A stretch of 64,000 bases of DNA, taken from contig CP141128.1 of NCBI GenBank assembly GCA_035236585.1, positions 37,554,684 through 37,618,683 of the forward strand, written 5' to 3'. The stretch's first letter is position 1. Every line of letters starts with the position of its first letter. This stretch comes from Warburgia ugandensis. Its lineage: Eukaryota > Streptophyta > Magnoliopsida > Canellales > Canellaceae. Positions 21,836-34,279 of this stretch are shown here, piece after piece. Under the pieces are notes generated by a model that was not told the origin of the DNA, did not search any database, and saw only the letters and a program-made list of their open reading frames with translations. A program made the position numbers and the translations under genes.

Positions 21836-23889
21836 ATCACAATGGATTTGTAGTGGATCTTAATTTAAATTATTTACCCCTAGTCTAGGTTTAGGTTGCA
21901 TTAGATTAGGGGTTTGCATCATTATTGCATTTATATTCTAATTCCTCAAAATTGACCAATTTTGTTTGGTTCTGTGCGAGGGAAAATTGGCAAAGAAGTG
22001 GTGGCAATCCTATGGGCCAAAGCTTCATCATATTAGATTAGGATTTTATTGCTTTCTTAGATTAGGATTTTGAGTGCAGCTTGTAGTGAGGCTCCATTGT
22101 ATTTTGCACTTTATTATTCAATTTTAAATGTGTAGTAATAATACAGGGCAAATGTGGGTCATGGTAGCCCACACTTGATCTTCATCGAACACCCCATTGT
22201 AAGTATCCCTCACTTTCTAATTTATTTACATTTAGTATAATTACATTTGAATGATAGTTATATTCATATAGAATATTATCATTCATGATAATTGTTGCAT
22301 GTTATTTAGGGATGTCACATTAGTAAGCACATATTTAACAAAGGTTAGCGTAACTCAACTATAACCACTATAACCAAGACATATGCTATATGGTTATAGT
22401 GTCTCATCTATTGAGGTATTTGACCATTTGTTAAGTAAGCATTAGTTTGCCTTTTGTATTACATTACATGTTTAATTGCTTTATGGTGGAATGTATCACA
22501 TTGATAGTGAGGGTCCCAAAGGAATCCTCATGCAATAAGGACTAGATTTCATCACCAAATCATTGGCCCACCTAGGTAATTAAAATTGATCCTTGTATGT
22601 TTGTGATCCCATCCCTTGAACATAGTTTAAAATCAAGTAGAAAGAGACTTAAGGTTTTCAAGCTCATTGGAACCTTTTTGAATGGTTAGGCCTATTGTTA
22701 CTCTGGTGGCTTCTAAGCATTGTGATTATAGTGGATGTCTAAAAATCCAAGTAATTTTTTCACATCTTTTATTGACGTCACTTGAAGTCTATATACCTCT
22801 TGACATGATAATTGTATTAACCACTTTAGAGCAAAACCTAACTAGTAAGCAGTAGTATAGCTTGAATAAAAAGAGCAACTGTCTAGATTTGGGTCTAAAA
22901 ACTACCACCCTATACATTAATTAAATATCATCATTTCAGCTTGTAAGTAAGCTACTATGATTGGTTATGCATCCTATAGAGCTTAGGGCTAGCACTTAGG
23001 CTGCACCATATAGTTAAGGTTTTCCATTAAAAAATATATATTATACTTATTCATTGTACATAAAGATTAATCCATTGTGTATAAAGTAGAGTATAATGGC
23101 CAATCAAGTATTATCTTACGAGAATATGCATGAGACAATGACAAGATTTACTTTTGATCTGTCCAAGATATTTTAAGCTGTGATGGATAGGATAAATAGT
23201 ACACTAGATAGGTTAAGTGCTTCAGAGCAAATTATTGAGGCATATCAACAACTTTAGTATGGTAATTGCTATACTTAGTCATACAAACAACCTCAATACA
23301 ATAATGACTATGCCAATTCTAAACCTCCATATCCCCCTATTTCATGGCCATCAAGCTCCAATTATAATGAATATTATCAATAGCTAGTGCAAGCACCTAC
23401 TATAGTCACACACCCTAGCAATTACAATTATCTTGAGACTAACTACCAAGATAATAATACATCGGTTAGGCATCATAAACAACAATGGTCTTAGGATTAT
23501 CAATTGTATCAAGAAGAACCATCATGGTCCCACCTTGATCAACCTTACCATGATTACCATGAATATCAAGGACAACCATCATGGTTCTAAACTAATCAAT
23601 CCTTTCCCAATACTCCAATGCCCAGTAGTATGAGCCTTTTGAGTCGTTGCCTCTAGCAAAGAGAGAATAAGTATTAGAAGAGACCTTTAAGTTATATATG
23701 GAATCAACTAAACAATGTCATGAAGTGATGGGTCAATTCCATACTACATTTATGGAAAGGGTTGAGGAATTTGAACCAATTGGGAATAATGAGGAGCCAT
23801 TTATTATTAATAATAGGATGAAATTATCTTATGATCCTTTTGAGCTATAGAGTTTTCAGCCATCCCTACCCATTAATAGTGACGATAGA
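21836..23889 (+). other. Leader and Gln/Tyr/Asn-rich gag-like remnant, element 2
   Basis: The leader occupies about 21836-23090, with the blocks shared with element 1. From about 23100 a frame with several stops reads a Gln/Tyr/Pro/Asn-rich stretch (for example KPPYPPISWPSSSNYNEYY near 23322-23380), then repeats of hHGPTL/hHGSKL-type wording in other frames. It does not match the capsid part of element 1 gag. It may be a substituted or very diverged gag tail. Function unknown. Confidence 0.45.
22125..22206 (+). promoter_or_regulatory. Leader hairpin and donor-like site (element 2)
   Basis: caaatgtggg (22149-22158) pairs with cccacacttg (22168-22177) with one mismatch. gtaagt follows at 22199-22204. 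Same layout and spacing as 1209-1264 in element 1. Confidence 0.5.
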
Positions 23890-24324
23890 ATGCAAATTTT
23901 GTATGAACCTCCTAAGCCCCAATGTTTTTCACCACCCTTGACCATTTTCATTACTAATAGAATGGACATATCTTATGATCATTCTAAGCAACAAAGTCCA
24001 CAACCATCCATTGAAACCTCTAAATCATATCTACTTGAGCCATGTCCTATTCCTTTTTATGATTATGATAAAGAGACATCCATGAAGGAGGATGAATCCT
24101 TAACAACATCCAACCCAAATGCTCTAAAATCATGTCCTTATTTTTATGAATTTGATGAAGACACATCTATTGAGGAGGTAAAAGAACTGTCGGAGATTGT
24201 GCCTTTAATGAACACTTCTCAATGGCAAGACAGAGTAGAATCCCGTATAGACTGTGAAATTCCAACTGAGCCTTATACTATAGAAAATGTACTTGATTGG
24301 GACCTACAGACCTTATTTGACTAA
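23890..24324 (+). CDS. 144-codon ORF matching the protease-RT linker of Athila-like pol
   Basis: An open frame from ATG 23890 to a stop at 24322. Its end, DEDTSIEEVKELSEIVPLMN then TSQWQDRVES (about 24153-24242), parallels the linker FDIDKSIEEVNKLLDVAPLM of element 1 between protease and RT. The rest is Pro/Ser-rich and acidic, with two similar units containing PCPIPFYDYD and SCPYFYEFDE. No enzyme motif is present. It looks like a surviving scrap of pol in a non-autonomous element. Whether it is translated is unknown. Confidence 0.5.
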   Translation: MQILYEPPKPQCFSPPLTIFITNRMDISYDHSKQQSPQPSIETSKSYLLEPCPIPFYDYDKETSMKEDESLTTSNPNALKSCPYFYEFDEDTSIEEVKELSEIVPLMNTSQWQDRVESRIDCEIPTEPYTIENVLDWDLQTLFD

Positions 24325-26242
24325 ACTTCAGATAGCAATATATGTCCACCTAAAACCTTACCTTTGTCTGATGAATAGGAAGAAAAAAATCCATTAATGT
24401 ACTAACCCTACATCAAACAACTCTAGGGTTCACATTAGAAGAACCTTTAAATCAAGAACAACCTTTTAGGGAAGTGTAGAGTCAGTTTATAACCTAGTTT
24501 CGGGAAAAATGTAAGGGTGAAGGAGAAAAAATATGTACGAATTACTATGAGGCCCATTATCCCTCAATTTGTTAAGAAAGGGGACCATTCATTTCAATAT
24601 GGTCCAACAAACTTCATGGTGGTCTTTTATGCTATCAATACCACTCCCTCAGATTTTGAGGTGGAGGATATTTACTTGTATTTTTGAAAAAAATTTAAAA
24701 ATTTTAAGTTCCTTTATAAAGATGAGAATTTAGATTTTCTGAATATCCAACTATCTTTTGAACTTTAGCTTATTAATAAAGTTCCATACAATTAGTTTAC
24801 TATTTTGTTCTCTTTCTAAAGTGTCTCATTAAAAATTAAACTTGGAACATTAAATTGCACAAAATAGCTATATATAGTTTAAGTTGAAGAGCAAATGTAA
24901 CTTAGAAATCCTGAAAAAGATGTATGGAGATTTATAACCCAAGTGAGTTTAAAGCCATTCTTCCTTTTCAATGAGTTATACATAAATTTCAAAAATAAAA
25001 TAAAATCAACGAGCATTAGTTTAGCTGGTCTCATTATTTTTCATCTTGATAAACTATTGAGAAATCACATAAGACTATCCCATATATCTCTTAAGTTTAT
25101 GATTATTTTTAAGTCATATTTTAAACCTAGGAAATGATAGAGGCCATCCTTGGAAAACCCAGATCCTATATAGTGTTTCTTAAGTTATTTTTCCACTAGT
25201 TGACCCATTGAGCCTTTAAAATATAATTGTTTTCTTTGAGCCCTTATAATATATATCCATTACCCAATTGTTTTGGAAATATGTAGAGAAGATTGGATAA
25301 CATCTTAGGAAAAAGTATGACCAATAAAATTCAAGAGAAGAATATCAAAAAGTTTAAGAAAAAGTTCAAAAAGGTTATATATAAAGTCAAGTAAAAAAAA
25401 AGAGAGAGAAGAAAAAGAAAAAGATAGCCAATGAAAAAGAAGAATGTTCACTCTTGTAAGGAAAAATGGAAAAGTTTTGAATACACTGATAGAAGACCTT
25501 TACATATTTTTTAAACAACCTTTGTTTACTTTATATAGACATTCTTTTGAAAACCCTTACCTAAGCCTATGTTTTGTCCTAACAGAAGTCCTAACTTAAT
25601 CATAAGAGTAAAATGGCTTGGATATGGTTATGAACAAGTAGGGAATTTGGTAGAGTGTATAGTCTTAGTAGTCGATATCCTTTCACGAGACCATTACCAT
25701 TCTTTCTAAGTTTTTGTTCTTTTTTATGAAATATGTGAGATTTTTGAATTCAATGAACAATATTATACTCACATAGTAATGATAGTTTGCACCCATTTTT
25801 TAGTGACTTCTTTCTAAGTGACAAGTACATCCTGTGAGAATTGAAGTCAATGCATACATTTGGATGGTAATTTAGGTTGTGTTTAACTTAGAAACTGCTA
25901 ATTATATTTGTTATAGCACACACTCGCCTTTTGAAGTTTAATGAAATAAGGGGATATATTTAGCATAAGGGTAGGATCTTTGAACCTTTTTGTTCATCTT
26001 TATTAACAGGCTAAAGTTAGGTATTTAATATAAGCTAAATGGGACAAAATTTGCTCAGACGAATAAAGGACTTCCATAAAAATTTTGAGAATTTTGTGGG
26101 TGTACTCATTGCAAACCCTCACGAGGCCTAACTCGTCCACTAGGAGTAACCTAATCATGAGTACCTATGAAAATGAAAACCATTTTGTTTCATGATTTTT
26201 TGCATGTTTTGCTCAGGACGAGCATAATGCTGGTTGGGGGTG
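24325..26242 (+). other. Remnant pol-like sequence and 3' UTR of element 2
   Basis: No RT, RNase H or integrase motif is readable. A coding-like patch IPQFVKKGDHSFQYGPTNFM lies near 24558-24618, followed by non-coding DNA. The pre-PPT block (about 26096-26155) and the G-rich tract atgctggttgggggtg (26227-26242) match element 1. Confidence 0.65.
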
Positions 26243-27735
26243 TGATAAGTGTTTAATTTTGCATAAAAAGTACCCAATTAGTAGCCCATTTATTATAAAG
26301 CATAGCGTTAATTTTAAGATTTTTCCAAAAAATTTGCAACACATGCATTTCTTTAAGTCTCCTAACTTATCTCTATCCTCATCCTCTCTATCTTATCTCT
26401 TAGGATTATAATTCTAGCAACCCTAAAAAGTTAAAATCCTCTATAAAAACCAAGGCATCCCTTGCACCATACATAGAAGGAGCACACACCACCACCGGGC
26501 CCCCCCCCCCCTCCATGGGCTCATCCTCCACACCTCTTACCATAGGTCCACAGTCCTCCACGCCTCCTTTTGGGTTTCTTTCATCCTTGGTTGCAATTTA
26601 TTTTCAAGGTTAGTTCTTTTGTTCTAGTTTTTTGCATATTCCTTTGTTCCTTGCCATGTGTGCTTCTTAATTTAATGCTTTTAGTATTTTCTTTAATTTC
26701 CTTGGTTATTTGTTTCTTGGTCAAGCCTTAGATCCTTATATTCAAGGACTACACATCTCTTATGGTGAAAGCCAAGAGATTGTAGCCCTTGAATCAAGTT
26801 ACATGGTCCTTGAATACCTTGAGCTCCATTGTTCCATCCCACCATCCTTTTCCTCTCTTTTTCCTTGATCCCCTTTGGATTCACTTACATACATCTTTGG
26901 GACATTGAACACTTAAAATTGAATTGGGTACCTTGTATTTTAATGATAAAGAGTATGCACATTTTTCTTTATAAGCTTCCAATGTTCGTACACCGCTTTT
27001 TGGAAGAATTTTGATTCAATAGAGTTCCATGCTTTGTGTGCACTTTTCCTTATTATTTCTAATGAATTTTAGTCCATTGAATATCATGTTCAAAGCTTAG
27101 TTTCCATGCACCTTTCTTTCAAGTAATCATGCATCCACTTCTTTGTTTCATGCATTCCATGATGGCTTAGTTTGCATCTTAGATCCATGCATATATTTCT
27201 TAGTTCTTAATTACTCATCTTGCACTATAGTTTATGTTTTACCTTGCTACGATAGCAATTGCATTGAGTTCAGGACCCATGCGCACCATACACATGTCCA
27301 TTCATGCATCATAGTCTGCTTCGGTTCCATTCACACTACTTGGTTTCATGCACACTCTTTTGCATGGTAATTCCTTAGTTTTGCATATTTTGTAGATTAG
27401 CTTATTTCATGTTTAGGTTTCCTTTGTTTTTTATCTAAGTTCATTGCATCTTTAGATTAGTTTTAGTAGTTTTAAAATTCAATTTTTTTAATGTTATATT
27501 GTTAGGAAGTTTCTGAGTTTATTTTGAGCATGTTTCTAATTTATGCATGTTATGTTTCCAAGTTAATTCAATCCCTAGATTAGGTTAAAACCCAACTCTT
27601 TTTGCTAGGATAGATAATGTAAATAAAGATTCATCCAACATACAAAACCGTGAGATTCCTTGTGGGATCGACCTTGCTTGCATGAGCATACTACAATAGA
27701 TTTGTGCACTTGTGAGTTTATATAAAACAATAACA
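26243..27735 (+). repeat. 3' LTR of element 2 (1493 bp, internally deleted)
   Basis: Starts tgataagtg and ends ...aaaacaataaca. Joined at about 26352 across a deletion of ~880 bp relative to the 5' LTR. TATA box tataaaaa at 26442-26449. The poly(A) signal is changed to aataga (27018-27023). A run of 12-13 C lies at about 26501-26513. Confidence 0.9.
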
Positions 27736-28800
27736 AGACTATTCAACTCAAATGGAGCAAAATTTACAACCTCTGAAAAAGCGTAGTAGGTGTGAGATAG
27801 GGGCCACTCTAGACCTATATGGTAAGTTAGATATGTTGGCACATAAATTTGATAAAGAATATCAATAGTCTAGTGCAGAAATTCAATCCCTTTATGTTGG
27901 CTAGTGGATCATCTATGAAACCTCAACATGAGGTTTGTTGCATTTGTTTTAGTCAGGCACATTCTACTACCTTTTATCTATCAGGATCCACCTTCCCTAA
28001 ATATTTTTTAGACCAAGCAAATGTAATAAATGCATTTTGCAATAGTAGTAATAATCCATATTCTAAGACCTATAATCTTGGGTGGGCTATGCGTCCTAAT
28101 TTCTCATGGTCGAAGAATAATCATCAGGGACGACCACCTGGGATCCACCTACCTTAACTTTTTCATGGTGCCCCAGCTCTACATAGCATCAACCTAATTA
28201 GTAATTTCCTCCACAAGTTAGGAAGCCACATATTGAGGAGAATCTAAATTTGTTCATGCAAAGTTTGCTACAATTTTTGGATGCTAATCCACAATCTATT
28301 GTGAAGTTGGAGTATCAAATGGGTCAGCTATCCAATGAATTAATAAGAGGGAAAAAGGTAAATTTTTTAGTTAGCTTGTACCTAACTCTTAGGGGGAGTT
28401 TGATATTGACACCACATCGAATGAAAAAAAATTTCATGAAATAAGACAAATCTATTACAACCATTAGGAGTGGTAAGCAAATTGATAACAAAGTGGGTGT
28501 GAGTAAAGAAACTCTAAAAAGTGAGGAGAATGAGAGTAACACAAACTTTTAGAAGGGTAAAGAGAAGTGTCAAAACTCTGCCACTTCTTCTAAACCTATT
28601 CCTAAGGCATCTTATATGAACAAAGCCCCATATCGTCAATGTTTGTCTCTGCCAAAGAAAGGAACAAATGTTAATGAATGGATATTTTTAAACAAGTTAA
28701 TATCAATATTTCATTACACAATGCAATTAGAGAAATTCCTTCTTATTCCAAGTTTTTAAAGGACCTCTGCACACAGAAGCATAAGCTTAATGTGTAGATG
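27736..28800 (+). pseudogene. Second half of gag and linker, outer element 3
   Basis: Resumes the gag interrupted at 19420: KKRSRCEIGATLDLYGKLD (about 27775-27835) parallels element 1's KKGGIYEIGAHTDLSNKLD. A Cys/His cluster CCICFSQAHSTTFYLSG and YSKTYNLGWAMRPNFSWSKN (about 27930-28120) follow. Frames shift and stops accumulate to about 28800. Confidence 0.8.
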
Positions 28801-29420
28801 AAACATTTCTCGTCAAGCAAGTGAGCTCAATCATTCAACACAACACCCCACCTAAGTATAGGAGTTGCGAGTGCCCCACCATATTTTGTGTCATTGGAGA
28901 CCACACAATTGATAGGACACTACCAAATCTAGGAGCAAGTATTAACCTATTGTCGTATTCTGTTTATGTGCAATTAGGTCTCAATGAGTTAAAACCCACC
29001 ATTACCCCACTTCAATTAGCAAATAGATCAGTGAAAATCCCTCATGATGTGGTTAAGGATGTCATGCTTACTAGTTGACAAGTTTTATTTCTAGTTGATT
29101 TCATCATCCTTAATACCCAACTTCTAACCCATCCTAATAGTCATATTCCTATAAGTTTTGGATGGTCTTTCTTGGCCACATCTAATGCAATAATCAACTA
29201 TATGAATGGTGTTATGAAGTTTGTCCTTTGCCAATATGAAAATCAAGCTAAATGTTTTTAATTCCAAACAACAATGTTTAGATTCTAAATATTCTTTTGA
29301 AGCTAATATGATCGAGAGTCTAATGCAATACACCTTCCTATCATCATCCACTTCTAATCCACTTGAAGCTATATCTCATTTTGGTTGACATTTTGATATA
29401 GACAATTACATTAATGAAGT
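28800..29420 (+). pseudogene. Retropepsin remnant, outer element 3
   Basis: The frame at 28821-29078 reads SSIIQHNTPPKYRSCECPTI, then LPNLGASINLLSYSVYVQLG. The active-site Asp expected before LGAS is Asn. The ILGRPFLATSNAIIN segment is recognisable in decayed form at about 29140-29200. Several frameshifts. Confidence 0.78.
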
Positions 29421-29599
29421 TAATTATTTGACACTTCATTATTATTAAATACTTCAAAATGGAATGCCAAAGTGGAGCCTCTTGTAATTCTTGAGAATAC
29501 TACCTTAGACCTAAAAACTTTGTCAGACCTAAAAATATGCATTCTTAAGTCCCTCTAATACCTTGCCTATTATTATTGCTTTAGACCTTGATAATGAAT

Positions 29600-30480
29600 A
29601 GGAAGGTAGGTCACTTGATGCTCTGAGAGTACATAAGACAGCTCTATGGTGGACAATAGCAGATATAAAGAGTATAAGCTCCATCGTTTGCATGCATCGC
29701 ATTCATCTTGAGGGGAATACAAAACCCTCTAGGGAAATATAGAGACATCTTAACCTTAATATGAAGAAAGTTGTAAGAAGTGGTGTTAAAATTGTTAAAT
29801 GCTTGCATAATTTATCACATTACTGATAGCACTTGGGTCAGCCTAGTTCAAGTTGTACCCAAGAAATCTAGAGTCATAGTAGTTTGTAATGATGACAATT
29901 AGTTAATGCCAACCTACATTACCACCAAGTGGCGTGTGTGTATCGACTACTGTAATTAAACTTAGTCATAAGGAAATACTACTTTCCTCTTCCTTTTATT
30001 GACCAAATGCTCGAAAGATTAGCTGGACATGAGTATTATTACTTTCATGATGGATATTCTAACTATAACCAAATTCCAATAGCACCAGAGGATCCAGAGA
30101 AGAATACCTTTACTTGTCGTTTAGATCCTTTTCCTATCATGACATACCTTTTGGGTTACGTAATAGACCCACAACTTTTCAAAGGAATATGATGAGCATC
30201 TTTTCTAATACGGTGCACCATTTCCTTGTAGTGTTTACAGATGACTTCTTAGTGTTTGGAGCAACATTTAATGAGTAATTGGACCACCTAGTAGTGTTAG
30301 GAAGGTGCCAAGAGAAGAATTTAGTACTTAACAAGGAAAAGTGCCATTTTAGGGTGAAAAGCAGCATAGTACTTGGCCACATCATCTCATAGAATGGGAT
30401 TGAGGTTGATAAGGCTAAAGTGGATCTCATATACAACCATCTACCACTTTAGACAATAAAGGAGATCCACTCATTTTTAG
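29600..30480 (+). pseudogene. Reverse transcriptase remnant, outer element 3
   Basis: Landmarks: SLVQVVPKKS near 29842-29872, TKWRVCIDY near 29923-29950, MLERLAGHEYYYFHDGYSNY near 30007-30066, IPIAPEDPEK near 30076-30105, and the catalytic box VVFTDDFLVFG near 30230-30262. Both Asp of the F-x-D-D box remain. CQEKNLVLNKEKCHF and LGHIIS follow (about 30307-30390). Broken by stops and indels, including in the MPFGL region near 30140-30180. Confidence 0.88.
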
Positions 30481-30599
30481 GACATGTTTTGTTTTCATTG
30501 TTGCTTCATCAAAAATTTCAATAAGACTTCTAGAGTGCTTTGTAATCAACTTGCAAAAGAGGTGAACTTTGACTTCGATGATGATTGTATGTGAACATT

Positions 30600-31040
30600 T
30601 GAATGCCCTAAGTCGCAATTGACCCCTTCACCTATTTCGACCACCTTATCGGAATGCACCTTTTGTGATTGTGAATGATGTCTCCAATTACATGATCAAT
30701 GCTCTTTTGGGGCCGCAAATTGATAGATTACCTCATGTCATTTTAGTAAAACCCTCAACGATGCATAACTCAATTATTCCACCATAGAGAAAGAGTTGTT
30801 GGCAATTGTTTTTGCTCTGGATAAATTTAGATCCTATTTTTAAGATCTAAAGTTATTATCTATTTAAATCATGCTACATTGAAGTATCTTTTCTCCTAGA
30901 TAGAAGCTAAACATAAGCTAATTTGATGGATATTACTACTACAAGAGTGTGACATTAAAATTCAAGATAAGAAAGGTTCCAAGAATGAAGTAGTAGATCA
31001 TTTATCTATTCTCATCATTGAGTCCACTAGTGAGGTAGTG
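30600..31040 (+). pseudogene. RNase H remnant, outer element 3
   Basis: Decayed versions of the element 1 domain: [20 protein letters not shown] near 30782-30842, then YLNHATLKYLF near 30860-30893, where the catalytic SDHA is NHA. KGSKNEVVDHLS near 30973-31010 replaces VVADHLS. The first catalytic Asp region (about 30672-30720) is shifted. Confidence 0.75.
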
Positions 31041-31079
31041 CCTATTACTAAGTCCTTTCTAGATGAGCAATTGCTACAC

Positions 31080-31600
31080 GTTTTTTAGCCAAGGTTAAGT
31101 GCTTCTTTTGGAAAGATCTGTACTTATTCAAGTACTATCCTAACCAAGTCATTGGGAGGTGTATTCCATATAGCAATCACCAAAGTATCATCTCCTTTTG
31201 TCATAATTATGAATGTGAAGGACAACTACAAAGATTTTGTAATGTGGATTTTATTAACTGACTATTTTTAGGGATTCACATATTTATTGCACCTCATGTG
31301 ATTATTGTCAAAAATTAGGGTGCATGGGATGTAAGAACTAGATGTCTTCAAATCCTATTTTAATCATTGAACTTTTTGATGTTTGGGGTATTGAACTTCT
31401 TAATTCCTTTGAAAACTTATATATTCTTGTGGTAGTGGACTGCATGTCCAAATGGGTAGAGGTAATAGTATGCAAAGTGAATGCCATAAGGTGGTGATCC
31501 AATTTTTTTAAAGACAACATCTTTACATGTCTTGGTATTCCATGCACTATTATTAGTGGTGGTGGAAAACATTTTTGTAGCCAGAATTTTGCAGGATTGG
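31080..31600 (+). pseudogene. Integrase remnant, outer element 3, truncated
   Basis: LFKYYPNQVIGRCIPYS (about 31126-31180) matches the integrase N-terminal region. The zinc domain is damaged. The core is readable as VVVDCMSKWVE and GIPCTIISGGGKHFC (about 31532-31580), where ISDGG is ISGGG. Similarity stops at about 31590-31600, before the Glu motif and GPY/F module, so the 3' third of integrase, the 3' UTR and the 3' LTR are missing or unrecognisable. Confidence 0.75.
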
Positions 31601-34255
31601 AATGTTATGGTGGTGTTCTTAGCAAAATCAAAGCAACTAGTGACCCTAAGTCAAAGACTAACCTTATATGTACTAAAGAGGGTGTTCTTGCCAAAAATGA
31701 AGGCGACAAACTACCCATGCATGCATGCAAGTATTTTATCATCTAGGGAAATCAAGGCCTATATGGAAACTTATTCCTCTCTCTCTCTCAACCAAAAGAG
31801 GGGATTGCCAAAGGAGTTAGATGGCTTTCCCACACAAGGTGGTGTACTCCCCTTGATTCCATATTTTCACTTGACAGAAATAAGGAAGAAATAATGAGGA
31901 AATAAGTGATAAAGAAAGAGACAATTTACAAAAAATCTATGGCTAACATTCATCCTTACTTTTGAAGTATTTAATGGATAAGATCTGTCCTTGTTTATGG
32001 ATATCATAACTAACTAATGAGAACTCACTCAAGCAAGGATGGGCAATGAGAATGAAGACTGCAATGAAGACCAGAACAGCATCCCATTGGTGGAGATTTT
32101 TTGGTGGGTAGCCACCTAAACTTTAAGGAAAAAATGTCATTCTTTAATGAAGGAGATGTCCTCCACTCTTAAAGCCCATTGGAATAAAGACTGCAAGGAT
32201 GTCCAATGGGAATAAAGACTGCAAGGATGAACCAATGTGAACCAATGAATCAAGGCTACAATGAAGACCAAAACTTCATCCAGCTGGTGAAAATTTTTTC
32301 AGAGGGTTGCCCACCTAAATTTTAGGAAAGCAATCTTCATTCTTTAAGGGGGAGATGTCCTCCACTCTTAAATCCCATGAGCTAGAAAGAAGTGGTGGGC
32401 TAGGAGAGAATAAAGGAGAAAATCTATAGTGGGTGAGGAAATATCTAAGGCATTCTAATCTAACTGTTGAGAATAAAAGAGTTACAAAACATGATCCTTT
32501 GGACAAAGAAACTTCTAAGCAATCACGTCCACTCAATCCTAAGTGAACTATGATCCAATGGTAAGGAAATGAAGAGGAAACAAAGCTCAAACACAGCCAT
32601 GGTATTGCATTCTATACAAGGGAATTCAACACCTTTAGCAAGAATCAAGGGGGAGACGTCTTTTTCTCATGAGAAGTGCAATTTGATTTGGAGAAAACTT
32701 CCTTAGCCAGGCCATTATCTTCATCCTCCCATCTCCACCATCCAAGGAAGAATGACAATTGTCCAATCATCCATCCATAACAGCCCATCTAACTTTTCCC
32801 CACTCCATGATCCTATCTTATCTCTTTGCATTTCCCTTTATCCCCTACATTCTTCGTTCCAATCCTTCCCCATCTCTTTCTTTTCTTCTAACCTATCTTT
32901 CCTTTTTATCCTTGTCTACATTCCATACTCAAATCTCCACCTAAACATCCTCAAAATTCAATGCAAATAACCCCAATCCAATGCATTCAAGCCCCTTTAT
33001 TCCCCCTTCCATTAATCTTTCCATCCCTCACTTTCATCTCAACCACTATCTAATCCCTTTTCCTCATGATCTCAACTAATTCCCTAGGACTTCTACCTTA
33101 GAAATCTATCAATAGAGGTGAGAAGAAGAAAAATATATCTCTTAATTTCCCTTGAATCTAAAGCCAAAATTTGGAGAATCAAAGGGAGAGAGATTATTCT
33201 CAGCATCTCTCCCTTAGAGGCACACGTCCAACCCCTAGAGAAAAAGTAAGAGTCTCAACCTACACTCTCCCATCCCTTTCTTCTTCTCCCATCCTCTCTC
33301 ATCCTTTCGCTTTCACACTTTCCCCCTTACCTTTACTCGCATTCTCTCTCCATACCTGGCACACCTTTTTCCTAATTTGCATGCATTGCTCTTCCATGCC
33401 TTCTCCACTCTTTCTCTTTCATGCCTTCTCCACTCTCACACCTACACACACCCTCCACCAACTCCTTCCACTTACATGCACAATTCCCCTCTTAACTTTA
33501 TATGCATTCTTTGTCTCAATTATATGCACCACTCTCTTTAGCCTTCCCTCCTTATTTTTGTTTAGGATTTGGGAAAACATGATAAGGAAAAAGAGAAACC
33601 TTGTGCCTGTTCCCATGGCAACCAAGTATTCTTCCTAAAAGTGGTATGGATATGGATTGATGATATTTTTTATTTGTGGTATGTTGGGAGGCTTCCCCCT
33701 TTACTTGTTGACTATGAGTCATGTACCTAAACAAGTAAACAAAATCATAATTATGATGTTAGTTTGGTAGTAAGTTATTATACTTTTGGTTAGATTGATG
33801 TGTACAAACCCTTGTTGAATGACACAGCAAAAGAGCTATAGAGCGAAAGTTCAAGCTCAGAAATAGGAAGTGATTGTGTAAACATCCTTGTTGAGTGACA
33901 CAACAAAGGAATCCTACAAATAAACACTCAAACCATTATAAGAAGTTTTTACTTTATTTATTTTCTTTGTTTCTTCATATAGTCAAAGTCTTTGTGAGCA
34001 AAATTCCATTAATGAAAGTAGTTTTCAAGTTCTTAGTTAGTTTACTTTTCGTGTGTTATTTCCTTGCTTTAGTTTAGTTGCTTTATTTGGTGCTTAAATT
34101 TATTTGCTTTCCTTAATTATTGGCTAACTTAAAGTAGATTAATCTAAGTTTAATTGAATTTTTATTTATTAAGAGTCTCTATGGGATCGACACATACTTG
34201 CAAGTCTATTCTATAATAGACTCGTACACTTGTGGTATAAATTTAAAGCACAACA
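31600..34255 (+). repeat. 5' LTR of a fourth Athila-like element (element 4), left edge uncertain
   Basis: The right end is firm: ...atgggatcgacacatacttg... then ...aaagcacaaca at 34255, followed by a tRNA-Asp-type primer site. The left edge lies between about 31600, where integrase similarity of element 3 ends, and about 31910, where tgataaagaaag could be an LTR start. The interior holds a partial duplication (32057-32378). The reading frames inside, including 31532-31894 and 33171-33638, are low-complexity and not supported as genes. Confidence 0.65.
32057..32378 (+). repeat. Imperfect tandem duplication in the element 4 LTR
   Basis: A ~125-bp unit (atgaagacca...gaaaattttt...gagatgtcctccactctta...cccat) occurs at about 32057-32180 and 32254-32378. 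Between them ggaataaagactgcaaggat occurs twice (32180-32200 and 32208-32230). Confidence 0.8.
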
Positions 34256-34261
34256 AGTTTT

Positions 34262-34279
34262 TGGTACCATTGTCAAGGA
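34262..34279 (+). promoter_or_regulatory. Primer binding site, tRNA-Asp type (element 4)
   Basis: tggtaccattgtcaagga, seven bases after the LTR end; a decayed tRNA-Asp complement. Confidence 0.75.

Larger units (their letters stand above)
19421..27735 (+). mobile_element. Non-autonomous Athila-related LTR element (element 2), nested in element 3
   Basis: Two LTRs (19421-21811 and 26243-27735) flank about 4.4 kb that has a tRNA-Asp-type primer site, a leader like element 1's, a short gag-like region and one 144-codon frame. RT, RNase H and integrase signatures are absent. It interrupts gag of element 3, which continues on both sides in the same order. No perfect 5-bp target duplication is seen (left ctact, right agact). 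Confidence 0.88.

Noticed and set aside
26501..26513. Run of 12-13 C in the element 2 3' LTR as a functional site
   Set aside because: A lone homopolymer absent from the 5' LTR; likely slippage or an assembly artefact.
19416..27740. Target-site duplication for element 2
   Set aside because: Flanking bases ctact and agact match at only three of five positions, so insertion is argued from gag interruption instead.
31532..31894. 120-codon plus-strand frame at the element 3/4 junction
   Set aside because: Its start is an out-of-frame reading of decayed integrase and the rest is LTR sequence without protein motifs.
33171..33638. 155-codon plus-strand frame in the element 4 LTR
   Set aside because: Ser/Pro/Thr/Leu-rich translation of a CT-rich tract; other frames are also open and no family is recognisable.
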